DNA from: Arcuatula senhousia
Lineage: Eukaryota > Mollusca > Bivalvia > Mytilida > Mytilidae
Assembly (NCBI GenBank): GCA_963971305.1
Contig: OZ020313.1
Location: 53,454,203-53,518,202 of the forward strand
Length of the DNA: 64,000 bases
Direction: 5' to 3'
Position 1 is the first letter of the stretch; every line of letters starts with the position of its first letter. Shown one piece after another: positions 25,901 to 39,900 of this stretch. The notes beneath the pieces were generated by a model. It worked only from the letters and a program-made list of their open reading frames with translations, ran no database searches and was not told the DNA's origin. The translations under genes and the position numbers were made by a program.

Positions 25901-28900
25901 AAATTCATAAAATCTTTAAATTTTATTTAGAAGCTGATGATTTCGAATTGTATCTGTGTATATTGTAATTGGTAATCATACATTTAATGGAATCAAAGAC
26001 ATGGATTTTTATACTACTGCAAATTTTTTGGATCATATGATCATTTATTTTTTATTGTATTCCTCAATAAATTCTGTCAATGAAATATAACAACTTGCAC
26101 CGTTACATTGCTATGAGGGGTCCAAAAGGGGCCACACCCAAAATATCAACTTTTTTATTTGTGGTCCGATTTTCAAAATCTTTTTTTCATTGGAATCATT
26201 TTAAAAATCCCTGCCTGGGTGTTTTCAATAAAATTTGCAATATCTTCTACTGTTTTCAAGAATTTAGGGGTCAATGGGGCCAAAAAGCTAATTATAAGAG
26301 ATTTGTCTCGGCAAATGGTTTTATTCAAAAACTTCTGTTGTAGTTGGCTGACCAATTGTTACGTTATTTTAAAATGATGTTTCTAACCACAAGAAAAAAA
26401 AGTGTCCTCATGCTTTAAGGAATTGTGGCCCCTATCATTTGGTATAAATGTATATAAAAATCTAATATGTAATAAAAGTCCTCCAAAGAATGCATGTGTC
26501 ATAAAGCTTTGTTAGGCCACCATGGGCTGCATGTGTCCAAAACATTTGACCATCCATATTCGGCCACAAACATACAGGGTCCAACATATTGCGGTCATAT
26601 CATGCTACGCTCGTTGTGCTTTTTATTACATCATGCAAAAAGAATATATTAAGGGAAATATGTATCAGTATCTAATGGTCTCTGTATCTTGGTCTTTCTG
26701 CTTATTGACCTGTTTATGCAATAATTTGTCAATTTGGTTTTACTACTCTAAGATTGGTGTACAGCGAGCAGAAACTGCTGGTCACATTGAAGGCTGCTGG
26801 CTGCCATTGTGGATGTTTTAAATTTACCTTTATATTGTAGGTTGTGCCGCGTACACTTATTCCACACCTCATTTTCTTCTATTTACTGTAAACGTAGTAA
26901 TTTTCGCGGTGTACTAATTTTCGCTATTTTCGCGGTTACCAAAAGACCGCGAAAATAAGTACCCGCGAATATTTCTGATTAAAAAAAATGTAAACGTTTG
27001 TATGAAATCAGGTACCAGTATAATGCTGACTTTTTGAGTGTCGTATAAAATGAACATGATAATATTTAATGAATGTAGAATAATAAATAGTTTTCATAAT
27101 GAATACACGGGCAATCGGCTTGGCCTGAGCACTAATAGGTAAATAAACAATTAATAGATTAAAAGACAAAGATCAAACAAACACTTCACACATATTCCAC
27201 AGGTCATTAAACACTTAATCCGTTTATTTGTCAAGGTATTGTATATGTCTACAGGTTAGAAATTGACAGCTTGGATTGACAATTAATTGTGAAAATCTTT
27301 AACCGCTTTGACGATTTCAGTCTTGGACCACCTTCTGAATACAAACTTAATTAAGAATGATACCACTTATTATTAGCTGCACTGAAACCGCGAAAATTGA
27401 TACCCGCGAATATGTCCTAGTATAACAAACCGCAAAAATTAGCAACCGCGAAAATTAATACGTTTACAGTATCTTAATAAAAACATTTGTCTACAGATAT
27501 AAACTAACACTGGAAAACTAAAAATCAATAATGCTTTGTGCTTTTTCTGGTGTCACTTATTTTGTGTTTGAACATGTAGTTATAGATTGGGAGAATGGTT
27601 CTTTTTTATTTACATGTATATTACAGAGACCAATGGTCAGACTTCATAAAAATCAGCTTGTCAAAACAGAATGGAATGGAAAATGGTAAGAATTTTGATA
27701 CATGTTTATTTTAATTACAGAATGTCTTACATATATATATGTAATTCACAATAGACCCTTTTTAGCTCACCTGACCCGAAGGGTCATGTGAGCTATTGTC
27801 ATCACTTGGCGTCCGTCGTCCGTCCGTCGTCCGTCCGTCGTCCGTCGTCCGTCGTCCGTCGTCCGTAAACTTTTTAAAACGTTAACTCCTCTGACACCAT
27901 AAGTCCAATTGCAACCAAACTTGGTATGGTTGTTCATTAGCATTCGGTGCTTAGAACTGATGTGGGGATTTTTGATTCGTCGTAAAACATGGCCGCCATG
28001 GCTAAAAATAGAACATAGGGGTAAAATGCAGTTTTTTGCAAATAACTCAAAAACGGCTACAGATATCAAAATTCTGGCATAGGGTAAAAGTGATCAGCAC
28101 CTCAAGATCTACCTACCCTGAAATTTTGAAGAAAATCCAACTACCCATGTAGGAGTTATTGCCCTTTTTGTGGATTTTTTGCTAATTTTGCACCTGTTTA
28201 GCTCAATATCTTGAAAACTATACTAGATATTTGAGAAATTTAAATTGCATATTGTTAAGCACATCAAGATCTACAAAATATGTAACAGGGTCAACGTTGT
28301 AGGACCTTTCCTTTTAGGAGTTATTGCCCTTAGAACGTCAAAATTTAGCATTTTAACAGCATTTCCTCATTACATTGAAAACGTTAACTCCTCTGACACC
28401 TTAAGTCCAAATGGAACCAAACTTGGTATAGTTGTTTATTAGCATTAGGTGTATAGAACTGATGTGGGGATTTTTGATTGGTCGTAAAACATGGCCGCTG
28501 TGGCTAAAAATAGAACATAGAGGTAAATGGCAGTTTTTTGCAAATAACTCTAAAACGGTGACAGATTTCAAAATTTTGATTGGGAACAAAAGTGATCAGC
28601 ACCTCAAGATCTACCAGCTCTGAAATTTTGAAGAAAATCCAACAACCCATGTAGGAGTTATTGCCCTTTTTGTGGATTTTTTTGCAAATTTTGCACCTGT
28701 TTAGCTCAATATCTTGAAAACTATACTAGATATTTGAGAAATTTAAATTGCATATTGTTAAGCACATCAAGATCTACAAAATATGTAACAGGGTCAACGT
28801 TGTAGGACCTTTCCTTTTAGGAGTTATTGCCCTTAGAACGTCAAAATTTAGCATTTTAACAGCATTTCCTCATTACATTGAAAAGGTTAACTTCTCTGAC

Positions 28901-31900
28901 ACTTTTAGTCCAAATAGAACCAAACTTGGTATAGTTGTTTATTAGCATTAGGTGTATAGAACTGATGTGGGGATTTTTGATTGGTCGTAAAACATGGCCG
29001 CTGTGGCTAAAAATAGAACATAGGGGTAAATGGCAGTTTTTTGCAAATAACTCTAAAACGGTGACAGATTTCAAAATTTTGAATGGGAACAAAAGTGATC
29101 AGCACCTCAAGATCTACCAGCTCTGAAATTTTGAAGAAAATCCAACAACCCATGTAGGAGTTATTGCCCTTTTTGTGTTTTTTTTGCAAATTTTGCACCT
29201 GTTTAGCTCAATATCTTGAAAACTATACAAGATATTTGAGAAATTTAAATTGCATATTGTTAAGCACATCAAGATCTACAAAATATGTAACAGGGTCAAC
29301 GTTGTAGGACCTTTCCTTTTAGGAGTTATTGCCCTTAGAACGTCAAAATTTAGCATTTTAACAGCATTTCCTCATTACATTGAAAAGGTTAACTCCTCTG
29401 ACACTTTTAGTCCAAATAGAACCAAACTTGGTATAGTTGTTTATTAGCATTAGGTGTATAGAACTGATGTGGGGATTTTTGATTGGTCGTAAAACATGGC
29501 CGCTGTGGCTAAAAATAGAACATAGGGGTAAATGGCAGTTTTTTGCAAATAACTCTAAAACGGTGACAGATTTCAAAATTTTGAATGGGAACAAAAGTGA
29601 TCAGCACCTCAAGATCTACCAGCTCTGAAATTTTGAAGAAAATCCAACAACCCATGTAGGAGTTGTTGCCCTTTTTGTGTTTTTTTTGCAAATTTTGCAC
29701 CTGTTTAGCTCAATATCTTGAAAACTATACAAGATATTTGAGAAATTTAAATTGCATATTGTTAAGCGCATCAAGATCTACAAAATTTGTAATAGGGTCA
29801 ACGTTGTAGGACCTTTCCTTTGAGGAGTTATTGCCCTTAGAATGTCAAAATTGAGCATTTTAACTGCATTTCCTTATATTGAAAATGTTAACTCCTCTGA
29901 CACTGTAAGTCCAAATGGAACCAAACTTGGTATTATTGTTTATTATTATTAGGTGTATAGAACTTTTGTGGGGATTTTTGATTGGTTGCTCAAAATAGAA
30001 CATTAGGTTAAACTGCATTTTTTTGCAAATAACTCAAAAAGGGTGACAGATTTTTAGATTTTGATTGAGAACAAAAGTGATCAGCACCTTTAGATCCACC
30101 ATATTGTCAGATGACCCCCTTATAAATCTTATGACCCTTTCAATGTTAAATAGATTTTGCCTTTTAACCTTTACTTCAGGCACATATGTCAGGTGAGCGA
30201 TTCAGGCTCCTGGGAGCCTCTTGTACAGTTATTGCAGCCATATTGGATAGGGGGAAAAAATTCGGGAAAATGTCATAAAAACAGCTCTATTGCTTAGCAA
30301 CACACATATATTTTCCCGATTTTGTATAATGTTCTCTCCTCCTTTCGAAAATTTGCTCCCTATCCAATATGGCTGCAATAACTGTGAAAGGGTCTATTTA
30401 TATCTTAGGTTTCATTGTTAACAGCTTTTTTATACCCTGCAACACAAAGTGGCAAGGTATTATGTTATACCCTCTGTTTCTTTTGGTGTCTGTCTGTCTG
30501 TCCGTCCCCCAAAGGTTTCTGGATGATAACTTGAAAACGCATCAAGGGATTTGAATGATATTTTGCATAGCTGTTGAGTACAATAAAATACAGGTCAAGT
30601 TTTATTTTCAGGATGATTCGAAAATCATTACCTATTGAAGATTTGCCACTTTGTAAATTTTCAAAATTTGAAAATGAAGAAATTTTCTGGTCTAAGAAAG
30701 ATCTGTCTCTATATAGTATAAAAATATATTTAACTATTGATGAATATTGTGGAAGGGTATCATTTAAAGTCCCATTGGATGTCCTATTTTCTTGTTCTGA
30801 ATCCATTTTTTTCTCTAGAAAAAATTGTTGCCTTTTTATTAGTCCATTTATATTCTTGTTAAAAAAAATCCTTCAGGGAATATATTGTCTATATAATTGT
30901 TCAATTAATTACCATGTCTTAAAACCTTTCGGCCAAAGGCCTTCTTCAGTTTCTTATCTTTGCTGTTGCTTTCTACATCTTGTCTGCTTTCAAACTTCAA
31001 ATTAAGACATGGTAATTAATTGAACATTTATATAGTTCAATTATATTTATGACATATATATAACATATGTGTGTAACAAAATGTCTAATGTAGATGATGT
31101 AAACCACATTAAAATTCTGATATTCTTTAACAAAGAATGCAAATATAAAAAATATATTAAACAAAGAATCAATTTGCATATACAAGTGGACAGCTCATGT
31201 CAAAAGGGTAGATGTAGCTATAGTATTTAAATGATACTTTCTTTTAGATTGAGCCGTTATTCTATGCAATAAAATACATGTAGTATTTCATATGTATCTC
31301 AAGTAAGACTTATATAAATATGTTACAGGTGGACTGCTCGTGTTAAGGAAGTAGATGCTAGCTTAGTGAAGATGTTTTTCTTGGCTGACAAGAGAGAAGA
31401 GCTGATATATAGAGGTTCTACAAGATTAGAACCACTATACTCAGCACTCGTAAGTATTGATATATCTTAATAGGTATAAATTCACAGTTGCGTTTGGTCT
31501 GTTTCAAAGTCATCAAATTGTCATACCTGTTTTATTTTCTGAGTTCACCATAATGAGTTTTCAGTAACATGTTACATTTGTTTTACTGTTCTGTCACATT
31601 CAGATAGTACTATTAAACCTTTCATGTAAAATGATTAATTATAATTTGTTGTGTGCTTTGTATTTATTTATCTTTTCAGGTTAAAGCTCAAATAAGGGTA
31701 TATGTTGTTAAAAGTTCTGTTCATTTAGTAGTTCAAGTTTTTTTTTGTTTTCTTTGTTTACTTTGTTGTTACTGTTACTTTTTGCCAGATTTCACAGAGT
31801 GAAAAATCCAGGTTATAAAATGGTAAATGTCGGGCAGGCAGGTTGTGTGCGGGTGGGGAAGAAATTTTCGTAAAAGTTTTCTCAGCAACTATTAATCTCA

Positions 31901-33865
31901 GCCACTTGATATTTGTTATACAGCATCAGTGTAGGGTCCCATAATGTGGGATTCAATTTAAGGTCTGTTGCTCACTTACTTCTTGTTTAACGAAATCTGG
32001 CCATTTTTGACTTTGACAGATTTTTTGTCTTTTTAATGTGTTTAGTTATTCATTTTTACCAATATCTGCTAGGTTATCCAAATTCTTAAATGTTAAATCA
32101 AATTTATCTTTATCCATCTGCCAGACTCAGATAAACAATTTGATTTTAAATTTCATGTTTCTGTTTCTTTACTGTGAATATTTCATTAAGTTCTTATATT
32201 TATGCTATAATACTTGACTTGTAGCTTTATCATGGTATGAAATAAATAATTAGGTCCTAACTGAAAGTAAAAGCCGTGTCAAATATCGACTCAATAACAT
32301 ATGGATTAAATAATTTTGAATGTCAAAAATGTGAAAGGGCATTGACAAAACCAGTAAACCTGAACATTAACAGCACAAAGAAACAGACAATATAACCCCC
32401 CTTTCCAAAAACAATGTATAGCAATCCACAACACAAACTCATTAACAACTTGACATCAATCATTTCCATTACTGTGGTTTCATTATTATTCGTGGGGTAT
32501 TAATTTTCGTGGGTAGCCTTGAACCACGAAATTTGATATCCCACGAAAAAGAAATTTTACATTGGTTTATATGCTGCAGACTAAAGAACCACGAATTTAA
32601 GAATCCACGAACTGATACTTTTGCACCAAACCACGAAAATTGATACCCACGAAAATAAATGAATTCACAGTACATAATTTTGAAATATTGGAGAATTCTA
32701 GTTTGTTTATGTTTGGTTTATCTTAGGCTAACCAGGAACAAAACAAGATCTCTGGTAAAGTTAAAAGACATAACTTGGACAGCAGCAAGCAGAAACCTGT
32801 GGTAGAATACACAAGGGGCCAGTCTAATGAAGAGAAATCTGAAGGTAAATAATGCTTGAGTTCAAGATTAAAACCAAGGGTGACCCATTTATGAAAACTG
32901 TTGTTCACATAGGGGCCTATAGGGCACAACAAGAACCATTAAAGGTATTGCAGTATGCATCCTAGGATGGAAAAAATGTTTAAATGTACACTGTTCTTCA
33001 TTGAGGGGTTTTACCAATAAAACAGAGTTCAGTTTTATTTTTAAGCCCACAAAAAATAATGTACATTGGGTAACCTGGGAGGGAATTACAAATGGGCACA
33101 AAAATTCATAAATTATATAAATCAAATACATGTATATTGGTTGAATCTGCTACAAAAGTTTACATATGGGGAAGATGACACAGGTTCAGAAAAGAAATGG
33201 CTGTTTTAATTCAAATTGTAGTGATCAGAAATTAAAAAAGAAAAAATATGGTATAAATGTAGATACAGGTATGAAAAATATATTAAAATCATATTATCTT
33301 TATAAATTTAGATGCTATTGAAATTTTTATTCAGGTAGGACACGCCCACCCCAGGGTCAAGACGAGACAAAGAAACGAGCTGTGGCCAGGAAGAGTACAG
33401 CTGGGGGTGCTAGATCATCATCGACGTCAGATGATAGCGGAAACTGGCAGGCACCATGGATGAAACATCAACAACAACGGAAAAAACCTGCCACAAAACC
33501 AGAAAATAGTCTTTATAAAGGAAATGGTCAGTGACATTAGGATAATATAATGTCATAGGTCATACTCTCAAATTTTAAGCTGGATATTAGGGAGTAGAAT
33601 AAACTTACAGGTTGAATCTCAATCCAGTATAAATAAGTTTAAACTATAGTTTGTATCCAAAAGGATTGTTGGCAGGTCCATATCAGAATCATAAATATAC
33701 TTGAGACTGTCAAAATATGATGGTTTGTAAAAATAAAAGAACCCCCCCCCCCAAATTATCTGTAAAAGTATTTGATAATTATATTATGCATTGACCTTAA
33801 TGATAAGTTCCTTTTTAGCTCACCTGGACCAAAGGTCCATGTGAGCTATTGCCATCACTTGGCGT

Positions 33866-33912
<47 letters not shown>

Positions 33913-36900
33913 CGTTAACAATTTTTCAAAAATCTTCTCCTCTGAAACTACTGAACAGAATTGAATGAAACTTGGTATGATTGATCCTTAGGGTGTCCTG
34001 CACCAAACTTGTGTTTCGATTTTTGATCTGTCAAAAAACATGGCCGCCGTTACTAAAAATAGACTAGGGGGGTCAGACTACTGTTTTTGGCTTATAAATC
34101 AAAAAGTATAAGACAAAGAGGAAATCTGAGGCACGCTACTGATTCAGCATCAAAAGCTCTACAAAAGTCTCCATTTGGTCAAAGTTGTCAGATGACCCCT
34201 TATAGGGGTTACGGCCCTTTAAAGGTGAAAAATAGCATTTTTTCATGTTTTTGGCCTACAGAATGAAAACTATTGCAGATAGAGATTAGCTGTTGCTTGC
34301 TTAAATGTTCAGCTCATTTAGCTCTACGAAAGTCTCCATGGGGTCGAAGTTGTCAGATGACCCCTTATAGGGGTTACGGCCCCTTAAAGGTGAAAAATAG
34401 CCATTTTTCATGTTTTAGGCCTACAGAATGAAAACTATTGCAGATAGAGATTAGCTGTTGCTTGCTTAAATGTTTAGCTCATTTAGCTCTACGAAAGTCT
34501 CCATAGGATCGAAGTTGTCAGATGACCCCTTATAGGGGTTACGGCCCTTGAAAAATAGCATTTTTTCATGTTTTTGTCCTACAGAATGGAAACTATTGCA
34601 CATAGAGATTAGCTGTTGCTTGCTTAAATGTTCAGCTCATTTAGCTCTACGAAAGTCTCCATGGGGTCGAAGTTGTCAGATGACCCCTTATAGGGGTTAC
34701 GGCCCCTTAAAGGTGAAAAATAGCATTTTTTCATGTTTTTGGCCTACAGAATGAAAACTATTGCAGATAGAGAAAAGTTGTTGCTTGCTCAAATGTTCAG
34801 CTCATTAAGCTCTACAAAAGTCTCCATAGGGTAGAAGTTGTCAGATGACCCTTACAGGGGTTATGGCCCCTGAAAAATAGCGATTTTTCATGTTTTTGGC
34901 CTACAGAATGAAAACTATTGCAGATAAAGATTAGCTGTTGCTTGCTTAAATGTTCAGCTCATTTAGCTCTACAAAATTCTCCATAGGGTCGAAGTTGTCA
35001 GATGACCCCTTATAGGGGTTACGGCCCCTGAAAAAAGCGATTTTTCATGTTTTTGGCCTACAGAATGAAAACTATTGCAGATAGAGATTAGCTGTAGCTT
35101 GCTTAAATGTTCAGCTCATTTAGCTCTACAAAAGTATAGGGTCAACATCAAGACCAGGTGAGCGATTCAGGCTCCTGGGAGCCTCTTGTTGTATGTAATC
35201 ATGACATATTTTTACAGATTTTATTGCCAGTAGTATCAGCAGTAATAAAGCAGGGAAAGACATGGCCAGTTTGTTACAAGAACGATTGTCTAAAACTGCT
35301 GACACAGCAGATATTGGTAAGTGTAACTATTTCTCGTTTTATAACATAAATTATTATTAATTTAAATGAAAAACTTAGTATTCCAATGCTCTGCTCTTTA
35401 ATATGATATATTTTTTAAGGCATTTTCTCACTTTTGGCTCTTTTCTGTCCACAAAGTATATATACAATAACACATTTCTAAAGATTCGGAAAATACTTCA
35501 TATCCGTGTTCATTGCTTTTCCGGAAAAATCCCTTAATTACACAGAAATTATCATGTGACTTTACCAGTTTGCTGATTTCCTGCCCGGTAGACTTATTCA
35601 AAAGTGATTGTGAGATCATCAAAACAATAATATCTCTATAAACAGTAAATACATTGTACTTCAATTAAATGAAAAAATACTCCTACATATGTAGAAATAT
35701 TGCCAAAATCAAAGATTCTGTCTTTAGTAACAACAAAGCAATATTTATTTTGATCTATTGCTCTTTAATGCGCCAGAAGTCGTCATGCCAAAAAAATTAC
35801 AATAAAAGATTTTTTTCCTGATTCCCCAGCCATTCCACACTAACCCCGAACAGATATATTGTTGTAAATTTTTATTTAATTTCTGTATTGCAATATTCAT
35901 TGTGAGATAGTTCACATAAATGTTTTTTTTAATGTTGTTGCAAAGCAATGTCAGTTCAGCACTATGCATTGTCCTGTGGCGTCTTACAATGTCACAAATA
36001 AAACCATGAGAGTTTTCTGGACAACTACAGGTCACAGCCTTTTGATATTTGTCATGTAGCTTCATTGTATAGTACTATATGGTGTAAAGCAAGGCCCTGG
36101 AAACAGTCCTATTTGCTAGTCATGACCTAAATAATGATCCAAATGACTGATTGGAAAAAGTCACAATCAGTCATTTACGTCTTGTTTTCTTTTGGTCGCA
36201 ATATTCATACAGTACACTGGTAATTTCTCCCTTTTCTTTAAAACTTCAGCAAAATGACTGAAATGACTGGACTGTTTTTCCAGAGCCTTGGTGTAAAGCG
36301 ATTTTATGACCATAACTCATCTACCTCCTGTTTACTGAATATTTTAAGAGGCAGTCAACATAAGTCTTCCTTTGAAGACCACCATTCAAATTGTTGGCAT
36401 ATAGTTTATATGTAAAAAAATATTAAATATATGTTTGAATGTTCTTACTATTCAATAACAAGGTGTTGAATGGTATATATACTTGGTAATATTTTCATCA
36501 GAATTTTATACTGTATGAAATCTATTTATAGTTGAAGAAGAATCAATGGGAGAAAGAATTGAATCATGTGTACCACTTCAGGACAGAAATCTAACCCTTA
36601 TGAGTAAGTTTTAGTACCTAAGTTCTATCATGTGTACCACTTCAGGACAGAAATCTAACCCATATGAGTAAGTTTTAGTACCAAAGTCCTATCATGTATT
36701 TTCCAAAACTAACTAGACATTCCATTTAAGTTTGTTTAAACTATTGCTGAAAAGCGATTTATGTAATTAAACATTTTTAATCCAAAGAGAGTATCTCAGT
36801 AAAGTAACAGTATTATTCAACTTACACATATGAAGCTATATCATACATTGGGCTGCTGTAGAATCCAGATTTAACTCATTAGATATATACCCTAAAAGCG

Positions 36901-39900
36901 ACCTCAAAGTGGTTATGAAAGTGACATTGAAACATGAGGGGATAGCCTTTTGCAGATCCATACATTGTAATCCATGTTTCTTTGGAGTCTTAATAAAAAA
37001 ATTAAAATATGTAACAATGGAGCAAAAAATATAAGATGTATGTATACAACTGTTAAAAAAAATTGACTGAATGGACATTTTTTTTCAATATGTAAATGAA
37101 ATACATGATTTTTTATATAAAAGTGTGTTTGTCTTTTTGAAATTGCAACCAGATATGTACCAGTTAAAATAAATCAAATTTGACGGGTACTTTTCAGTTC
37201 AAAGTTTTGTGCAAAGTTAAACAAAAAATATTCACTTGAGATATTTTGTTTTACAAAAATTACCTGTTTGGGTTTAGCTTTTATTTACCAAACCTTGTCT
37301 TTCTATAAGTACTTTTACATTTATAGAACCACACTCTTGCTGTGCTACATGCTTAAAGGATATAGAAGATGATCCACTAAAGTTCTTAGGAACAAATCCA
37401 TTGTTAATACCCCTGTTATGTGGATGGGAGAGGTAAGATTTCATAATGCCATGTGGAAATGCTTAGTATTAGTCTTCACACTTTTTTAGCCCTATCAAGG
37501 AAATTTCTTGAATTTGATATATAAGGCTTGTCCAATGTATCTTGGACAGGTTTGAAATTCAGAACTGTCCATCTGTCCACATTTCATGTAAGCAAAACTC
37601 CTCACAAACCTCAAATGGATTTGATGAAACTTTACATGAATAAAGCACAACAAGTGGGGATGACATGCTTGAAGAAAATTTCATTGCTTTCTGATATCAG
37701 GGGAGATAATTGGACTTCATTTTTTATTGGGGGGTTCCTTTTGTATTTTAAGCTCACCACACAAAAGTGAGAGGGAGGCTTATGTGGTACCCCCGGTGTC
37801 GGCGTGGGCATTGGTGCAGTGTCCACACCCGCTTATAGAAGAATGGTTAAGATCAATACATGCTTACTGAAAAAAGTGTCACATCAATGATATTGGTATT
37901 ACTCTATTTTATTGACGGGTCAATTATTTCAGGATTCTTCATTTAAATCCTACCTTAAAGACCGAGAAAATTAAGCTCTGCCCAACCTGGCGAATAAAAT
38001 ATAGTAATATGGTAGGTGCTAAGCACAATGCATGCTTCGGATGCTGGCTTTGACCCATACTTTCTGCATGGATGATCACTTACAGAAGAATGATTAAGAT
38101 CCATACACACTGACTGACAATTGCCACATCAATAATATTGGTATGGTAGGTGCACTTAGTGATGCTCAGCACAATGCATGCTTTGGATGCCGGCTGTGAC
38201 CTATACTTTCCGCATGGATGACCACTTACAGAAGAATGTTAAAGTCCATTCCGGCTTACTGACAAGTGCCTCATCAGTGATATTGGTAAAGAATGTGCTC
38301 TTTGTGATGCTATGAATAATGCATGCTTCTGATGCTGGCTGTGACCAATATTTTCTGCATGGATGACCACTTACAGAAGAAAGGTTAAAGTCTATACCCA
38401 CTTACTGACAAGTACCACAACAACTAAGGTGGTATGGTAAGGTGCACCTAGAGATGCTTAGCAAGATGTATGCTTCAGATGCTGGCTGTGACTTCTTTTT
38501 GCATGGATTGAGCACTTAAAATTTTGACAAGTTAAAGTCAATTCCCACTTAGTGACAAAAATGCGCAATGAGGTGAGCTTCGTAATGGATAGATTACCTA
38601 TGTTTTTTTTTTTTTTTTCATCAAAGTATGTTTAATTTTATTTTCCAGACATGTATGTAAGATAAAGCCTGGCGGCAGACGTATGGTGGCTTACAGAGCT
38701 CCATGTGGCAGGAGGTTACGTAACATGCAGGAGTTAGACAAGTACCTGATGCTTACAGGGTGTAATCTGACAGTAGACTTATTCTGTTATGACTCAGTGC
38801 TACATGTACACACAGAATTTGTACCTGTCAAGGTAAGTAATGCAGTTTCTGTCTTGTAAAGGCTACTCTGTAACAGTCAGCCAAGATTTTGTTTTTGGTT
38901 GCATTTAAATTTTTTGGTTTTATATTATATGAGCATTGTACATTTGTTTTTCATTTTATTGAGTTATTTTAATCTTTCTTGAAACATTCATTTATTTTTT
39001 GTAACAATATAAGTTTTACTGTATTAAGGTAGTACAATGGTAAAAATTTTGTAGGATAGATTTTTATGCGACCGCAAAATTTTTGCGATCATATAATGTT
39101 ATGGCGATGTCGTTGTCGTTGTAGTTGGCGTTGTTGTTGGCGTTGTCGTCGTCGTCTGTGGACATTTGGTTTCCGTGCGATTACTTGAGTAAATATTGAC
39201 CGATTGTTATGAAATTTTGATATGATGTTTGTTACCACTTAAGGAGGGTTGGTATTGTATTTGGGGTTTGTGGCCCCTACCGTTTTAGAAAAAAAGGGCC
39301 AAAAGGGGCTAAAACGGGTGTATTGACAAAACTGTTGTAGAATGTTTATTATTCATTTGATTTGGAAAATTCTTTTTTTATTAAATTCCTCATTAAATTC
39401 TGTCAACTCTTGTGTCAATGGTTTAAATGTATATTGCACTGTTACATTGCTACAGGGGGCCAAAAAAGGGCCACCCCAAAAATCGACTTTTTTATTTGTG
39501 GTCCGATTTTGAAAATCTTTTTTTTCATTGGAATCCTTGTGAAAATCCCTGCCTTTGTTTTCAATCAGATTTGCAATATCTCTAACCATTTTCGAGAAAT
39601 TAGGGGTCAAAGGGGCAAAAAAATGCCATTTTTACATAAAGTTTGTCTAGGTAAATAAATTTAGCTGTAGTGGACCAGCCAATTGTTATGAAGTTTTAAT
39701 ATGATGGTTATATCCACTCAAGGAAGGTTGATACTGTATTTGGGGTTTGTGACCCCTACCGTTTTAGAAAAAAAGGGCCGAAAGGGGATAAAACGGGTGC
39801 ATTGACAAAAATGTTTTAGAATGTTTATTATTCATTCAAATTTAGAAATTCTTTTTTTGTTGAATTGCTCATTGAATTCGGTCACATAACTGTGTCCATA

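Larger units (their letters stand above)
27750..30398. mobile_element. MITE split by insertion of a family B element
   Basis: The right arm (30345-30398) reads, in reverse complement, AATAGACCCTTTCACAGTTA, then TTGCAGCCATATTGGATAGG. The left arm is in two parts: AATAGACCCTTT at 27750-27761 and ACAGTTATTGCAGCC... from 30225. The family B element fills the gap between them. The undisturbed MITE would be only ~185 bp. Confidence 0.8.

Noticed and set aside
28245..29700. Repeated 63-78 aa ORFs on both strands
   Set aside because: By-products of the near-identical ~503-bp family B core units.
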